Assembly: GCA_944321735.1 (NCBI GenBank)
Contig: CALUMK010000001.1
Span: forward strand, 1 to 64,000
Direction of reading: 5' to 3'
DNA: 64,000 bases
Source: an uncultured Bacteroidales bacterium
Lineage (GTDB): Bacteria; Bacteroidota; Bacteroidia; Bacteroidales; P3
A model generated the notes under the pieces. That model made no database searches and had not been told where the DNA came from. It worked only from the letters and a program-made list of their open reading frames with translations. How positions within the stretch are numbered: the first letter of the stretch is position 1; each line of letters begins with the position of its first letter. Shown here one piece after another: positions 36,255 through 45,561 of this stretch. The position numbers and the translations under genes were made by a program.

Positions 36255-38744
36255 CTACCGGAGGTGGAGGTATCTCCCGGTCAGGCTGTCCGGAGAGGCT
36301 GCGATTTCCTCGGGCGTGCCTTGCGCCACGATCCGGCCGCCTTCCTCGCCGCCGCCCGGGCCGAGGTCTATCACGTAGTCGCTATTGGCAATGACATCGA
36401 GGTCGTGCTCTATGATGACCAAGGTTGCTCCTAAGCTGATTAGTTTCTGGAATACCCGGATGAGCGTCTGCGTGTCGAGCGGATGCAGGCCGATAGTGGG
36501 TTCATCGAAGACGAAGAGGCTGTCGTCCTGGCGGATTCCCATTTCGGCAGCCAATTTCAGGCGTTGGGCTTCGCCTCCGGAAAGGCTGGTTGTGGCTTCG
36601 CCGAGGGTGATATAGCCCAAACCGATTCGGTTGAGCGATTCCAAGCGCGACTCCAATGTTTTGTAGCGGGCAAGGGCCTTTTGGGCATCGGCTACATCCA
36701 TTTTCATCAAATCGGGCAAGGAATAGCTCTTGCCATCGGCGGCCTCGTAGCGGAATTCTTCGGCTCTTTGCGCGTAGCGCGAGCCATGGCATTCCGGACA
36801 GGGGATGTCCACATCGGGCAGGAACTGCACGTCCAGGCTGATGGTACCCGTCCCGTCGCAGACCGGGCAGCGCAAAGATCCCGTGTTGTACGAGAAGTCG
36901 CTGGCCGAGACCGAGGCGGCCTTGGCGGCAGGCAGCTTGGCAAAGAGCTTCCGCAAATCGTCATGCACGTTGGCGTAAGTGGCTACCGTGGAGCGCACGT
37001 TCGCCCCGATAGGGGTGGAGTCGATTAGTTTCACGTTCCGGATGCCCTCGGCCCTGATGCTTTTCACATGGGCGGGCATCGATTCCTTGCGGATCATGGC
37101 TTGGAGTGCCGGTACAAGGCTTTCGAGGATGCTTGTGGTCTTGCCCGAACCTGATACCCCCGTCACAGCCACCATGCGGCCTTTGGGAATGCGGATGTGG
37201 AGCGGCTTCACCGTATGGATTGGTCCGGTTTCCATTTCGATAGCCCCCAAAGCGAACATGTCCTGCGCTGAAGCCTTCTGGCGAATCACATCGCTTTTTG
37301 GGTTGGCTAGGAAAGGCCCGATCAGGGAACGGGAATCCTGTTCTATTTGCGGAACGCTGCCTTGAGCTATGATTTCCCCGCCTTTGGCTCCGGCTTGCGG
37401 GCCGAGTTCGATAATCCAGTCGGCTTGGCGGAGAATCTGCGTGTCGTGGTCCACCAAGAGTACCGAATTGCCATCGGCGGTCAGGTCTTTCATGATGCCG
37501 ACAAGGCCGTTGATATTGACCGGGTGAAGCCCGATGGAGGGTTCATCCAGGACGTAAATCACGCCGGTGGTCCGGTTTCTGACGCAACGGGCCAGCTGCA
37601 TTCGCTGGCGTTCACCGGTAGAAAGGGTAGAGCCGGCTCGGTCCAGGCTCAGGTAGGACAGTCCCAATTCCAATAAGCGGCGGGACGTGTCGAAATAAGC
37701 CTGGCTGATGCTTTCGCCCATCGGGCGCATTTCGTCGGGAAGCCATTCGGAGATGCCTTTGACCCATTCGTCCAGCTGGCGGAGCGTCATTTGGCAGGCT
37801 TCGGCCAAGTTGATGCCCCGGATGCGCGGGGCGAGCGCGGCTTCGTTGAGGCGGGTGCCGTGGCAGTCGGGACAGGTGTCCTGCTTGAGGAATTTCTCCA
37901 CGCGCTTCATCCCTTTGTCGTCCTTGACCTTGGAAAGCGCGTTTTCCACTGTGTAAACGGCATTGAAGTAAGTGAAATCCATTTCGCCCGACACGGCCGA
38001 GCTTTTGCTCTTGTACAGGATATGCTTTTTGACGGCAGGACCGTGATAGACAATGTCTTTCTCCTGCGGTGTGAGGTCCTTGAACGGAATATCGGTTCGG
38101 ACACCCATGGCGCGGCACACATCGGTCATCAAAGCCCACATCAGCGAGTTCCAGGGAGCTACCGCGCCTTGGTCTATGCTCAGGTTCTGGTCCGGGACAA
38201 GGGTGGATTCGTCCACGCTCATCACCGTGCCGATGCCGCCGCATTTCTTGCAGGCGCCGCTGCTGTTGAAGGCTAAATCCTCGGCCGAAGGGGCGAAGAA
38301 ACGTGCCCCGCATTCCGGGCAGATGATTTCCTGACCTGCGGCCACTTTGAGGGTGGGCGGGCAGTAGTGTCCGTTCGGGCAGCGGTGGCTGGCCAGGCGG
38401 GAGAACATCAGGCGAAGGCTGCTGAGCAGTTCAGTCCCGGTGCCGAAGGTGCTGCGGATGCCGGGAACGCCGGGACGCTGCCGCAAGGCGATAGCGGCCG
38501 GAACGTAGAGGATTTCGTCGATGTCGGCTTTCGGGGCTTGGGAGATGCGTCGGCGGGTATAGGTGGACAGGGCTTCGAGATAGCGCCGGGAGCCTTCGGC
38601 ATAGACCACGCCGAGCGCTAAGGAAGATTTTCCCGAACCGGATACCCCCGCCACGCCGACAATCTGGTTGAGCGGGATATCGATGTCGATGTTTTTCAGA
38701 TTATGGACTTTCGCACCGCGTATTTCTATTCTATCTTGTTGCAT
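36255..38744 (-). CDS. uvrA: UvrA-family ABC ATPase, short form
   Basis: 829 residues from ATG 38744 (MQQDRIEIRGAKVHNLKNID); upstream in-frame codons lack UvrA similarity. Two ABC modules: Walker A GVSGSGKSSLALG (~32-44) and GVSGSGKTTS (~505), signatures LSTGERQRMQLA and LSGGEAQRLKLA, Walker B VLDEPSIGLH and VFDEPTIGLH. Zinc-finger cysteine pairs are at CPNGHYC...CPECG and CPVCDGTG...CPECHGS. Canonical UvrA is ~940 residues, and the missing length suggests the paralog class that lacks the UvrB-binding insert, sometimes tied to drug or DNA-lesion tolerance. Monocistronic. Confidence 0.9.
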   Translation of the reverse strand: MQQDRIEIRGAKVHNLKNIDIDIPLNQIVGVAGVSGSGKSSLALGVVYAEGSRRYLEALSTYTRRRISQAPKADIDEILYVPAAIALRQRPGVPGIRSTFGTGTELLSSLRLMFSRLASHRCPNGHYCPPTLKVAAGQEIICPECGARFFAPSAEDLAFNSSGACKKCGGIGTVMSVDESTLVPDQNLSIDQGAVAPWNSLMWALMTDVCRAMGVRTDIPFKDLTPQEKDIVYHGPAVKKHILYKSKSSAVSGEMDFTYFNAVYTVENALSKVKDDKGMKRVEKFLKQDTCPDCHGTRLNEAALAPRIRGINLAEACQMTLRQLDEWVKGISEWLPDEMRPMGESISQAYFDTSRRLLELGLSYLSLDRAGSTLSTGERQRMQLARCVRNRTTGVIYVLDEPSIGLHPVNINGLVGIMKDLTADGNSVLLVDHDTQILRQADWIIELGPQAGAKGGEIIAQGSVPQIEQDSRSLIGPFLANPKSDVIRQKASAQDMFALGAIEMETGPIHTVKPLHIRIPKGRMVAVTGVSGSGKTTSILESLVPALQAMIRKESMPAHVKSIRAEGIRNVKLIDSTPIGANVRSTVATYANVHDDLRKLFAKLPAAKAASVSASDFSYNTGSLRCPVCDGTGTISLDVQFLPDVDIPCPECHGSRYAQRAEEFRYEAADGKSYSLPDLMKMDVADAQKALARYKTLESRLESLNRIGLGYITLGEATTSLSGGEAQRLKLAAEMGIRQDDSLFVFDEPTIGLHPLDTQTLIRVFQKLISLGATLVIIEHDLDVIANSDYVIDLGPGGGEEGGRIVAQGTPEEIAASPDSLTGRYLHLR

Positions 38745-38889
38745 GATATGTTCCTTAAAAGAGGGATGCCAAGGCAAACCATGGCAAAAATAGCACAAAT
38801 CCGGCAAAGGGTGTTGCGAAACGAAAGACGGCTATGAGGGAAATCTTAGGAAAGAGCCGGGCATGTTTTTAGGGGAGTTGGGAAACTTG

Positions 38890-39086
38890 AACCCAAATCG
38901 GTCATTAGACACGCCGAGTCCGTTTCTGATTAGGAAAATGAGGCATTCGGGCATCTTGCCCGCTTCTGTCCGCATCCTGTTTCTCGCTACGCCTCGACGT
39001 AGCCCGCTACGCCTTCGGCTAGGCCAGAAGCATGCTGCCTGACACAAGCGGGCAATCTCCCCAAAGTCTAATGACCGATTTGGGTT
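38890..39086. repeat. 197-bp element with 21-bp perfect terminal inverted repeats (MITE-like)
   Basis: Bases 38890-38910 (AACCCAAATCGGTCATTAGA plus C) are the exact reverse complement of 39066-39086. A second nested pair, TTGCCCGCTTCTGTC (38956-38970) and GACACAAGCGGGCAA (39041-39055), has one mismatch. The interior contains small hairpins and no ORF. Terminal sequences recur at 4215-4241 and 25848-25890. Confidence 0.7.
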
Positions 39087-39114
39087 GAAGAGGGACGGAT
39101 GAAGGGATGGGGGG

Positions 39115-39147
39115 GAAAACAGACGAGCCGGCCCATCGGACCGGCTC
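39115..39147 (-). terminator. Terminator of rpsA
   Basis: GAGCCGG (39125-39131) pairs with CCGGCTC (39141-39147); in the minus direction the stem is followed by TCTGTTTTCCCC. It lies 66 bp beyond the rpsA stop. Confidence 0.75.
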
Positions 39148-39212
39148 GCTCGATTAAGAACTTGTTGGCAGGCAGCGGATTCGCCAGGAACCAGAGCCTG
39201 TCGGAACAAGTC

Positions 39213-41033
39213 TTAGTTGTTCTTTTCAGCAGCTTCCATCGCATCCTTCAAGTTCGACAAGGCAGCGATGTCGCCCAAGGTGGTCTTTTCGGAAGCTTCG
39301 TTGAGCTTCTTCACCGCCTTGGCCGTGTTGTCGGCGTTCTTGCGGTTTTCGTTTTCAGCCTTGGCACGTTCTTCAGCGGCTTCTTCCTGATGGATACGGG
39401 AGTGCGAAACCACGATACGTTTGTTGTCCTTGTTGAATTCGATAACCTTGAAGTCGGCCTGTTCGTCCTGCTTGAGCGGAGTGCCATCGGCTTTCACCAA
39501 GTGACGGGCCGGGCAGAAACCTTCCACGCCGTAAGGCAATACCACGATAGCGCCTTTGTCGTTGACCGAAGCCACCGTACCCTTTTGCAGGCTGCCTACC
39601 GAGAACAAGGTTTCGTAAACATCCCAGGGGTTTTCTTCCAATTGCTTGTGACCCAAGCTCAGACGGCGGTTTTCGATATCGATGTCCAGAACCACGACAT
39701 CGATCTTTTCGCCAATCTTGGTGAATTCGGCCGGGTGCTTGATCTTCTTCGACCAGCTCAGGTCGGAGATATGGATCAGGCCATCGATGCCTTCTTCCAG
39801 TTCGACGAAGATACCGAAGTTGGTGAAGTTGCGGACGGTGGCCGTGTGGCGCGAACCTACCGGGTATTTTTCAGTGATATGCTGCCAAGGATCCGGGGTG
39901 AGCTGCTTGATGCCCAAGGACATCTTGCGTTCTTCGCGGTCCAGGGTAAGGATGACGGCTTCCACTTCGTCGCCCACTTTGAGGAAATCCTGGGCCGAAC
40001 GCAAATGCTGCGACCAGGACATTTCCGAAACGTGGATAAGACCTTCCACGCCGGGGATGATTTCCACGAAAGCGCCGTAGTCGGCCAGAACGACAACCTT
40101 GCCCTTCACCTTGTCGCCTACCTTCAGGTTCGGGTCGAGCGAATCCCAAGGATGCGGGGTGAGCTGCTTCAGACCCAAGGCGATACGTTTCTTGTTTTCG
40201 TCGAAGTCCAGGATAACCACATTGATTTTCTGATCCAGCTTCACTACTTCTTCGGGGTGGTTTACGCGGCCCCAACTCAAGTCGGTGATATGGATCAAGC
40301 CATCTACGCCGCCAAGGTCCACGAATACACCATAAGAGGTGATGTTCTTGACGGTACCTTCCAGTACCTGGCCTTTTTCCAGCTTGGACATGATTTCGGC
40401 CTTCTGCTGTTCGATTTCGTCTTCGATAAGAGCCTTGTGCGAAACCACCACGTTCTTGTATTCGTGGTTGATCTTGACAACCTTGAATTCCATCGTCTTG
40501 TTGACGAACACATCGTAGTCGCGGATGGGCTTCACATCGATCTGAGAACCTGGCAAGAATGCTTCCAGCCCGAACACATCGACGATCAAGCCGCCTTTGG
40601 TACGGCTCTTGACATAACCGGTGATGATTTCCTGGTTGTCGTAAGCTTCGTTGACGCGTTCCCACGATTTGAGGATACGGGCTTTCTTATGCGAGAGAAC
40701 CAATTGGCCGGTAGCGTCTTCCTGGCTTTCAACATAGACTTCCACCTTGTCGCCCGGCTTGAGGTCGGGGTTGTAGCGGAATTCGGAAACGGGGATGATA
40801 CCGTCGGATTTGTAACCGATGTTGACCACCACTTCGCGGTTGTTCTTCGAAACGACGGTCCCTTCGATGACTTCCTGGTCGGCAATCTGCTTGAGGGTGT
40901 TGCCATACTGTTCGTCCATCGGGTCCTTGGGACCTTCTTGTTTGGCGTTTTCTTTTTCTTTTTTGATTTTGTGGTGTTCGAGTTCGTCCCAGTTGAAGTC
41001 CTCGATACCGGTTTTGGCTAATTCTTCTGCCAT
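39213..41033 (-). CDS. rpsA: 30S ribosomal protein S1
   Basis: 606 residues from ATG 41033 (MAEELAKTGIEDFNWDELEH). S1 binds mRNA on the 30S subunit. Six S1/OB repeats are visible: IEGTVVSKNNREVVVNIGYK, ITGYVKSRTKGGLIVDVFG, LEGTVKNITSYGVFVDLGGV, VKGKVVVLADYGAFVEIIPG, HTATVRNFTNFGIFVELEEG and LQKGTVASVNDKGAIVVLPY, each followed by a GLIHISDLSW-type strand in repeats 3-5. An acidic N-terminus and an Ala/Glu/Lys-rich C-terminal tail are typical of Bacteroidota S1. It has its own promoter and terminator. Confidence 0.97.
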   Translation of the reverse strand: MAEELAKTGIEDFNWDELEHHKIKKEKENAKQEGPKDPMDEQYGNTLKQIADQEVIEGTVVSKNNREVVVNIGYKSDGIIPVSEFRYNPDLKPGDKVEVYVESQEDATGQLVLSHKKARILKSWERVNEAYDNQEIITGYVKSRTKGGLIVDVFGLEAFLPGSQIDVKPIRDYDVFVNKTMEFKVVKINHEYKNVVVSHKALIEDEIEQQKAEIMSKLEKGQVLEGTVKNITSYGVFVDLGGVDGLIHITDLSWGRVNHPEEVVKLDQKINVVILDFDENKKRIALGLKQLTPHPWDSLDPNLKVGDKVKGKVVVLADYGAFVEIIPGVEGLIHVSEMSWSQHLRSAQDFLKVGDEVEAVILTLDREERKMSLGIKQLTPDPWQHITEKYPVGSRHTATVRNFTNFGIFVELEEGIDGLIHISDLSWSKKIKHPAEFTKIGEKIDVVVLDIDIENRRLSLGHKQLEENPWDVYETLFSVGSLQKGTVASVNDKGAIVVLPYGVEGFCPARHLVKADGTPLKQDEQADFKVIEFNKDNKRIVVSHSRIHQEEAAEERAKAENENRKNADNTAKAVKKLNEASEKTTLGDIAALSNLKDAMEAAEKNN

Positions 41034-41152
41034 GATTGGGATAAATTCCTGCGGCAAGCGTGGCACGGAATCCGGAAACGGCCCGTCTGCCCTGTTTAAC
41101 GTTTTGTTTCCTACGCCCGTACCGGATTCATGCTGCGGGCGCAAAATGGCTG

Positions 41153-41186
41153 CAAAGGTACGAAATTTTCTTGAATTACAATCAAA
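41153..41186 (-). promoter_or_regulatory. Promoter of rpsA
   Basis: On the minus strand TTTG (complement of 41183-41186) is followed after 22 bp by TACCTTTG (complement of 41153-41160). The rpsA ATG is about 120 bp downstream, leaving a long 5' leader. Confidence 0.7.
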
Positions 41187-41238
41187 TGTTGCCGGCAGGC
41201 TTTTGATTATTGAAAGATTTTTTAGAAACCATGAAGTA

Positions 41239-41550
41239 TCATAGCACAGCTGCCACTTTGCGGATGTTTTGCAATCGGGCAAGCAGTTGGCTGTTCTGCC
41301 GGGCTAATTGCATATTGTATCGGCTTTGCATATTGACCAGCATTTCGGCTTCGATGCCTAATGCGGCTTCAAAGCATAGTGCAATCGTTTCGGTAACAGG
41401 GCGTTTTGCATTGAGGATTTCGTTCAGCATGGTGTACGAAAGACCCATTTGCCGAGCTAATTCTTTTTGGGAGAGTCCCCTGTATTCGATTTCTTCTTTC
41501 AAGACTTCTCCCGGATGCGTCGGAATGTATGGATATTTTAAGTTTCCCAT
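41239..41550 (-). CDS. higA: HigA-family antitoxin
   Basis: 103 residues. The start MGNLKYPYIPTHPGEVLKEE is the HigA signature (H-P-G-E-x-L-x-E-x). The helix-turn-helix follows (LSQKELARQMGLSYTMLNEI, then NAKRPVTETIALCFEAALG). It neutralises and represses the upstream toxin gene. The toxin gene ends 6 bp before it, the usual toxin-first order of higBA. The C-terminal tail is Gln/Ala/Leu-rich. Confidence 0.93.
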   Translation of the reverse strand: MGNLKYPYIPTHPGEVLKEEIEYRGLSQKELARQMGLSYTMLNEILNAKRPVTETIALCFEAALGIEAEMLVNMQSRYNMQLARQNSQLLARLQNIRKVAAVL

Positions 41551-41556
41551 TTTCTT

Positions 41557-41877
41557 TTATTTATAATGGTTGGACAATTCCAAAATATCACATATTGTCA
41601 ATATCTCTTTTCCGTCTGCTTGGTATTTGACAAGGAATTCGATGCGGTATTGGTCGTTTACTCTGATAGAAGAAATTCCTTCTTTGTTTCCAGAGAGAAC
41701 CTCGTACCGTAATGAGCGAAGCTGATAAATGGCTTCTATGCAGCTGGCATCGTGCAAGGTATCGATTCGTTGTTTGTATCGCCTCACTATATCAGGTTGA
41801 AAACGGTACTTTTTATTCGTGCATTTGCCGTAATAGTACAGTTCTTCCAAGTATTCCTTCTCAAAATGGATGAACAT
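41557..41877 (-). CDS. higB: HigB/RelE-type toxin
   Basis: 106 residues. RelE/ParE-fold features: PDIVRRYKQRIDTLHDASCI, LYQLRSLRYEVLSG-like segment (here AIYQLRSLRYEVLSGNKEG), ISSIRVNDQYRIEFLV and ILTICDILELSNHY (the typical D-I-x-D/E-x-x-x-H-Y/K end). HigB toxins cut mRNA on the ribosome. It is first in the operon with higA 6 bp downstream; both are minus strand, upstream of the rpsA promoter region. Confidence 0.9.
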   Translation of the reverse strand: MFIHFEKEYLEELYYYGKCTNKKYRFQPDIVRRYKQRIDTLHDASCIEAIYQLRSLRYEVLSGNKEGISSIRVNDQYRIEFLVKYQADGKEILTICDILELSNHYK

Positions 41878-42120
41878 AGGGCGGATTTTTATAAACTATG
41901 CTAGTTCAGTGGCAAAAGTAGGGATTTTTTTTGATAATTCACTTTTTTAGGGAATTTTTTGTTTTCCCAATTCAGATGTGGCCCCGTTTCGTTCTATTCG
42001 GGATGAGAATTGAGGCATTTGGCCGGTTTTTGTTGAGGTGTTGGGTCGAAATGCTTGCGAAGGCGGGAGGCAGTTTGTGTCTTTATTCCATGGTCAATCA
42101 GAGGTTGGTAGCTGTTTTTG

Positions 42121-42165
42121 TGGTTTCAACCATAAAAAACGGTTAAAATTTTATGGTTGCAACCA
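42121..42165. repeat. 45-bp palindromic A/T-rich element, copy 2
   Basis: TGGTTTCAACCAT (42121-42133) and ATGGTTGCAACCA (42153-42165) are inverted copies with one difference, around AAAAAACGGTTAAAATTTT. It is very similar to 26657-26700. The rest of gap 41878-42304 contains only the terminator described next. Confidence 0.65.
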
Positions 42166-42222
42166 TCAACGGAAGCTGTCGTATGATACATTTGGGCGAG
42201 TCGTGTTGTTTCCGGTTGATTC

Positions 42223-42266
42223 TAACGAAAAGAGGAACCCTCGGTAGAGAGTTCCTCTTTTCGTTA
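42223..42266 (-). terminator. Terminator at the end of the nuo operon
   Basis: A perfect 16-bp stem: TAACGAAAAGAGGAAC (42223-42238) and GTTCCTCTTTTCGTTA (42251-42266). The A and T runs lie within the stem, so it could act in both directions. It is 39 bp past the nuoN stop. Confidence 0.8.
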
Positions 42267-42304
42267 GGGCAGGATTGCCTATTATGTTTCCGGTCAGCGC
42301 AGCG

Positions 42305-43891
42305 CTATTCCTGGGTGGAAGGCCAGGGGGCGGTGGCGTTCATCGCCGTGGTCGCTGTGGCGGCTGATGCATCGCCGGAAGCCGCCTCGGCAGTCTGGCC
42401 ATCGAAAGCTGCCGTGGCAATCCCGTTAGCCGTGCCGTCCGTGGCCTTCGGCATCGAATACTCGCAGACTTCCATGCTTTCCTTGGCCATTTCATCGAAC
42501 TTGTTGTAGAAGAAGCTGACGATACCCGAAAGCACGATACCGAAGAAGCAGACAACCATCGCGATGCGGCTGTAGTTGTCCGAACGGAAATTGGGCAGCG
42601 GGTTGTCGTTAGGCGTGATGAACATGGCACGGACAATCAACAGGTAGTAGTACAGCGAGATAATCGTGTTGAGCAAGGCAATCAACACCAAGATATAGTA
42701 TCCTTGTTGCACCGCCGAAGCAAAGATGAAGAACTTGCTGAAGAAACCGGCAAACGGAGGAATGCCCGCCAAGGAGAACAAGGCGAACATCATCAGCACG
42801 CTCAGCCAAGGGTTCGTCTTGTAGAGGCCGTTGTACGAAGAAATTTCCGTGTTCCCGCACTGGCGTTCCACCAAGGCAGCGACCCCGAAGGCCGCGATAT
42901 TGGCGAACATGTAGACCATCATGTAATAGACCACGCCGGTCAAGCCTTGCGGGCTGGCCGCCATCACGCCCAAGACAATGTAACCGGCCTGCGAGATGGA
43001 CGAGTAGGCGAGGAAGCGTTTGATATTCTTCTGCCGGATGGCGAACACGTTGGCAATCGTGATGCTGAGGATGATAATGATGTACAGCACCGGTTTCCAG
43101 CTTTCGGCCATCACCCCGAACACCTTGAAGAAAATCGTGAACAAGGTGACTGCCGCCGCCGTCTTGGATACCACCGAGAGGTAAGCCGAAACCTGGGTCG
43201 GAGCCCCTTGGTAGACATCGGCCGTCCACGAATGGTAAGGAATCAAGGACATCTTGAAGAACAGCCCGGTAGCGAACAGGATCATCCCTGCGATTTGCAG
43301 AGGCGTGCCCGTCAAGGCTATCGGCATATCGCTGAAATAGAGCGTCCCGGTTCCCCCGTAGAGCAGCGACATCCCGAAGAGCGAAACCCCGCTGGCAAAG
43401 GAAGCGTTGAGGATGAACTTGGCACCGGCTTCGGCCGAGAAGATATCCTTCTTGCTGAAAGCCACCAGGCAAGCCAAAGGGATGGAAGCCAGCTCGATAC
43501 CCAAGTAGAACATCAGGAAGTGACCCGAGGAAACCATGAAATACATTCCCAACAAGGTGCTCAAGGTCAGGAAATAAAACTCGCCTTGGGCAATCTCGTG
43601 CTTTTCTTCGAGCCATTTCTTGGAAAAGAGGAACACCAAGAGCGTTCCCGCGCTCATCAAAGTCTTGACTACCGAAGCCACAGGCGTGTTCACGTACATG
43701 CCCCCGAAAGCATGGTCGGCCGCGGTAGGCAGCAAGGTGATGGCGATTTGCACCACAAAGAGCAGGCAGGCTACAGGCTGGAACGCTTTCCTTGCCTTGG
43801 CCGGGGCAAACAAATCGTAAAGCAGCAGTATCAGTATCAATGCCACCAACGAAATCTCGTCACGCATCAACAAGAAACCGGAGAAATCCAT
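42305..43891 (-). CDS. nuoN: Complex I subunit N
   Basis: 528 residues, about 14 membrane helices, an antiporter-like proton-channel subunit in the inner membrane. Core motifs are KKWLEEKHEIAQGEFYFL, MSLIPYHSWTADVYQGAPT (~230-245) and KRFLAYSSISQAGYIVLG (~300). The C-terminus carries an unusual Ala/Thr-rich soluble tail of ~50 residues (AAFDGQTAEAASGDASAAT) not needed for the fold. Last gene of the operon, 94 bp after nuoM, with a terminator behind it. Confidence 0.96.
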   Translation of the reverse strand: MDFSGFLLMRDEISLVALILILLLYDLFAPAKARKAFQPVACLLFVVQIAITLLPTAADHAFGGMYVNTPVASVVKTLMSAGTLLVFLFSKKWLEEKHEIAQGEFYFLTLSTLLGMYFMVSSGHFLMFYLGIELASIPLACLVAFSKKDIFSAEAGAKFILNASFASGVSLFGMSLLYGGTGTLYFSDMPIALTGTPLQIAGMILFATGLFFKMSLIPYHSWTADVYQGAPTQVSAYLSVVSKTAAAVTLFTIFFKVFGVMAESWKPVLYIIIILSITIANVFAIRQKNIKRFLAYSSISQAGYIVLGVMAASPQGLTGVVYYMMVYMFANIAAFGVAALVERQCGNTEISSYNGLYKTNPWLSVLMMFALFSLAGIPPFAGFFSKFFIFASAVQQGYYILVLIALLNTIISLYYYLLIVRAMFITPNDNPLPNFRSDNYSRIAMVVCFFGIVLSGIVSFFYNKFDEMAKESMEVCEYSMPKATDGTANGIATAAFDGQTAEAASGDASAATATTAMNATAPWPSTQE

Positions 43892-43985
43892 ATTTCAAAA
43901 AATTGAGATTATCAATCTGTTATTTATATTATGCTTCCGAACCGATGTCAGGCCCGGAAGCTTCGGAAGCTGTCAGGAAGCCGGA

Positions 43986-45476
43986 TTACAAGGCCGCCAA
44001 CGTCAAACGGCTCACAATAGGCTCCAGCGCGGTATGGATCCAGTCGGCAATCCAGCTCGGGTAAAGCCCGATGGCCGCAATGGCCAGAATCAGCACCACT
44101 ACCGGAAGGCGTTCGAACCAGACCGCATCCGTTAGCTTGAGGTGAGCCGGGTTCTGGACGGGACCGTACAGGATTTTGCCGACCACGCGCAGGATATAGA
44201 CCGCCGTGATGACAATCGAAGTGACTGCAATCAAGGTCAGCACCCTATGGAAGGTGTCCGCATGTTGGAACGAACCCACGAACACGTTCATTTCAGCCAC
44301 GAAACCGCTCAAGCCCGGCAGACCCAGCGAGGCCAGACCGGCAATCACATAGCCCACTCCGAGGAAAGGCATGATTTTCATCAGGCCGCCCATCTCGCGG
44401 ATGTCGCGGGTATGGGTCCGTCCGTAAATCATCCCGATCAAGGCAAAGAAAAGCGCCGTCATCAAGCCGTGCGAAAGCATCTGCATGATAGCCCCCGTCA
44501 TGGCTGTGGTGTTCATCATCAGCAAGGCGAAGAGAACCAAGCCGCAGTGGCTTACCGAAGAATATGCGTTGATATACTTGAGGTCTTTCTGCACGCAAGC
44601 CGAAAATGCCCCGTAAACCACGCTGATACCCGTCAGAATCAAGAAAATCCAGCCTAATTCATTGGCAGCTTCGGGCATCAGGAACATCGCCACGCGGAAG
44701 CAGCCGTAGCCCCCCAACTTCATCAGAACCCCGGCATGGAGCATAGAGACCGCGGTAGGCGCCGAAGCGTGACCGTCAGGGCTCCATGTGTGGAATGGGA
44801 AGAGGGCACCCAAGACCCCGAAACCGATAAAGGTGAGCGGGAAGAAGTATTTCTGCAAGGCCGTCGGAATCGTGGATTGAGCTATATCCATGATGTCCAT
44901 GCTGGTAGCGCCCGAACCGAAATAGATGCCGAGGATGCCTAACATCAGCAGGGCCGAACCACCCATCAGCATCAAGGTCAGCTTCATGGCCGCGTATTCC
45001 TTCTTTCCGCTTCCCCAGACCCCGATGAGGAGGTACATGGGAATCAAGGCCACTTCATAGAACATGAACATCGTGAACAGGTCGAGCGAGATGAAGAACC
45101 CGAACACCCCGACCGAAAGCAGGCAGAACCACATGAAGTATTCTTTGGGGAGCGGGTCGATGTTCCAGGATGTGAAGATGCCGGTAAAGACGATGAAGGC
45201 CGAAAGCAGGATCATCAGGACCGAAATTCCGTCCACGCCCACGCTGTAGCCGATGTTCCAGGCCGGGAACCATTGGGCCGAGGCGGTGAACAGCATTTCG
45301 GCAGTGTTGCCGGCATGGCGTTCGGCCATGAACAGGAAAGCCAAGGCGACAGCGGCCACCATCAGCAGGGATGCCCCTGTGGCACTGATGATTCTGGCTT
45401 GCTGGCGAGTCCGGCTCAGGAAAAGTCCGGCCAGCATCAGCACGGGAATCGCCACAAAAATCGATAAAAGGTTCAT
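43986..45476 (-). CDS. nuoM: Complex I subunit M
   Basis: 496 residues, ~14 helices, second antiporter-like subunit. Key segments are GVDGISVLMILLSAFIVF, MFYEVALIPMYLLIGVWGSG (functional Glu), FHTWSPDGHASAPTAVSMLH and GGYGCFRVAMFLMPEA, then KDLKYINAYSSVSHCGLVLF. Length and motifs are standard. It lies 85 bp downstream of nuoL in the same operon. Confidence 0.97.
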   Translation of the reverse strand: MNLLSIFVAIPVLMLAGLFLSRTRQQARIISATGASLLMVAAVALAFLFMAERHAGNTAEMLFTASAQWFPAWNIGYSVGVDGISVLMILLSAFIVFTGIFTSWNIDPLPKEYFMWFCLLSVGVFGFFISLDLFTMFMFYEVALIPMYLLIGVWGSGKKEYAAMKLTLMLMGGSALLMLGILGIYFGSGATSMDIMDIAQSTIPTALQKYFFPLTFIGFGVLGALFPFHTWSPDGHASAPTAVSMLHAGVLMKLGGYGCFRVAMFLMPEAANELGWIFLILTGISVVYGAFSACVQKDLKYINAYSSVSHCGLVLFALLMMNTTAMTGAIMQMLSHGLMTALFFALIGMIYGRTHTRDIREMGGLMKIMPFLGVGYVIAGLASLGLPGLSGFVAEMNVFVGSFQHADTFHRVLTLIAVTSIVITAVYILRVVGKILYGPVQNPAHLKLTDAVWFERLPVVVLILAIAAIGLYPSWIADWIHTALEPIVSRLTLAAL

Positions 45477-45561
45477 TTTATGTCTTTTTTATCGTGTTTT
45501 ACAAACTATTGCCGCACGAACCAAGGCTTGTTGCCGCGTTCTTGGTTCGGCATAAGGTTTA

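Noticed and set aside
39099-41021. 640-residue plus-strand ORF
   Set aside because: It is the exact antisense of rpsA, whose S1 repeats are unmistakable.
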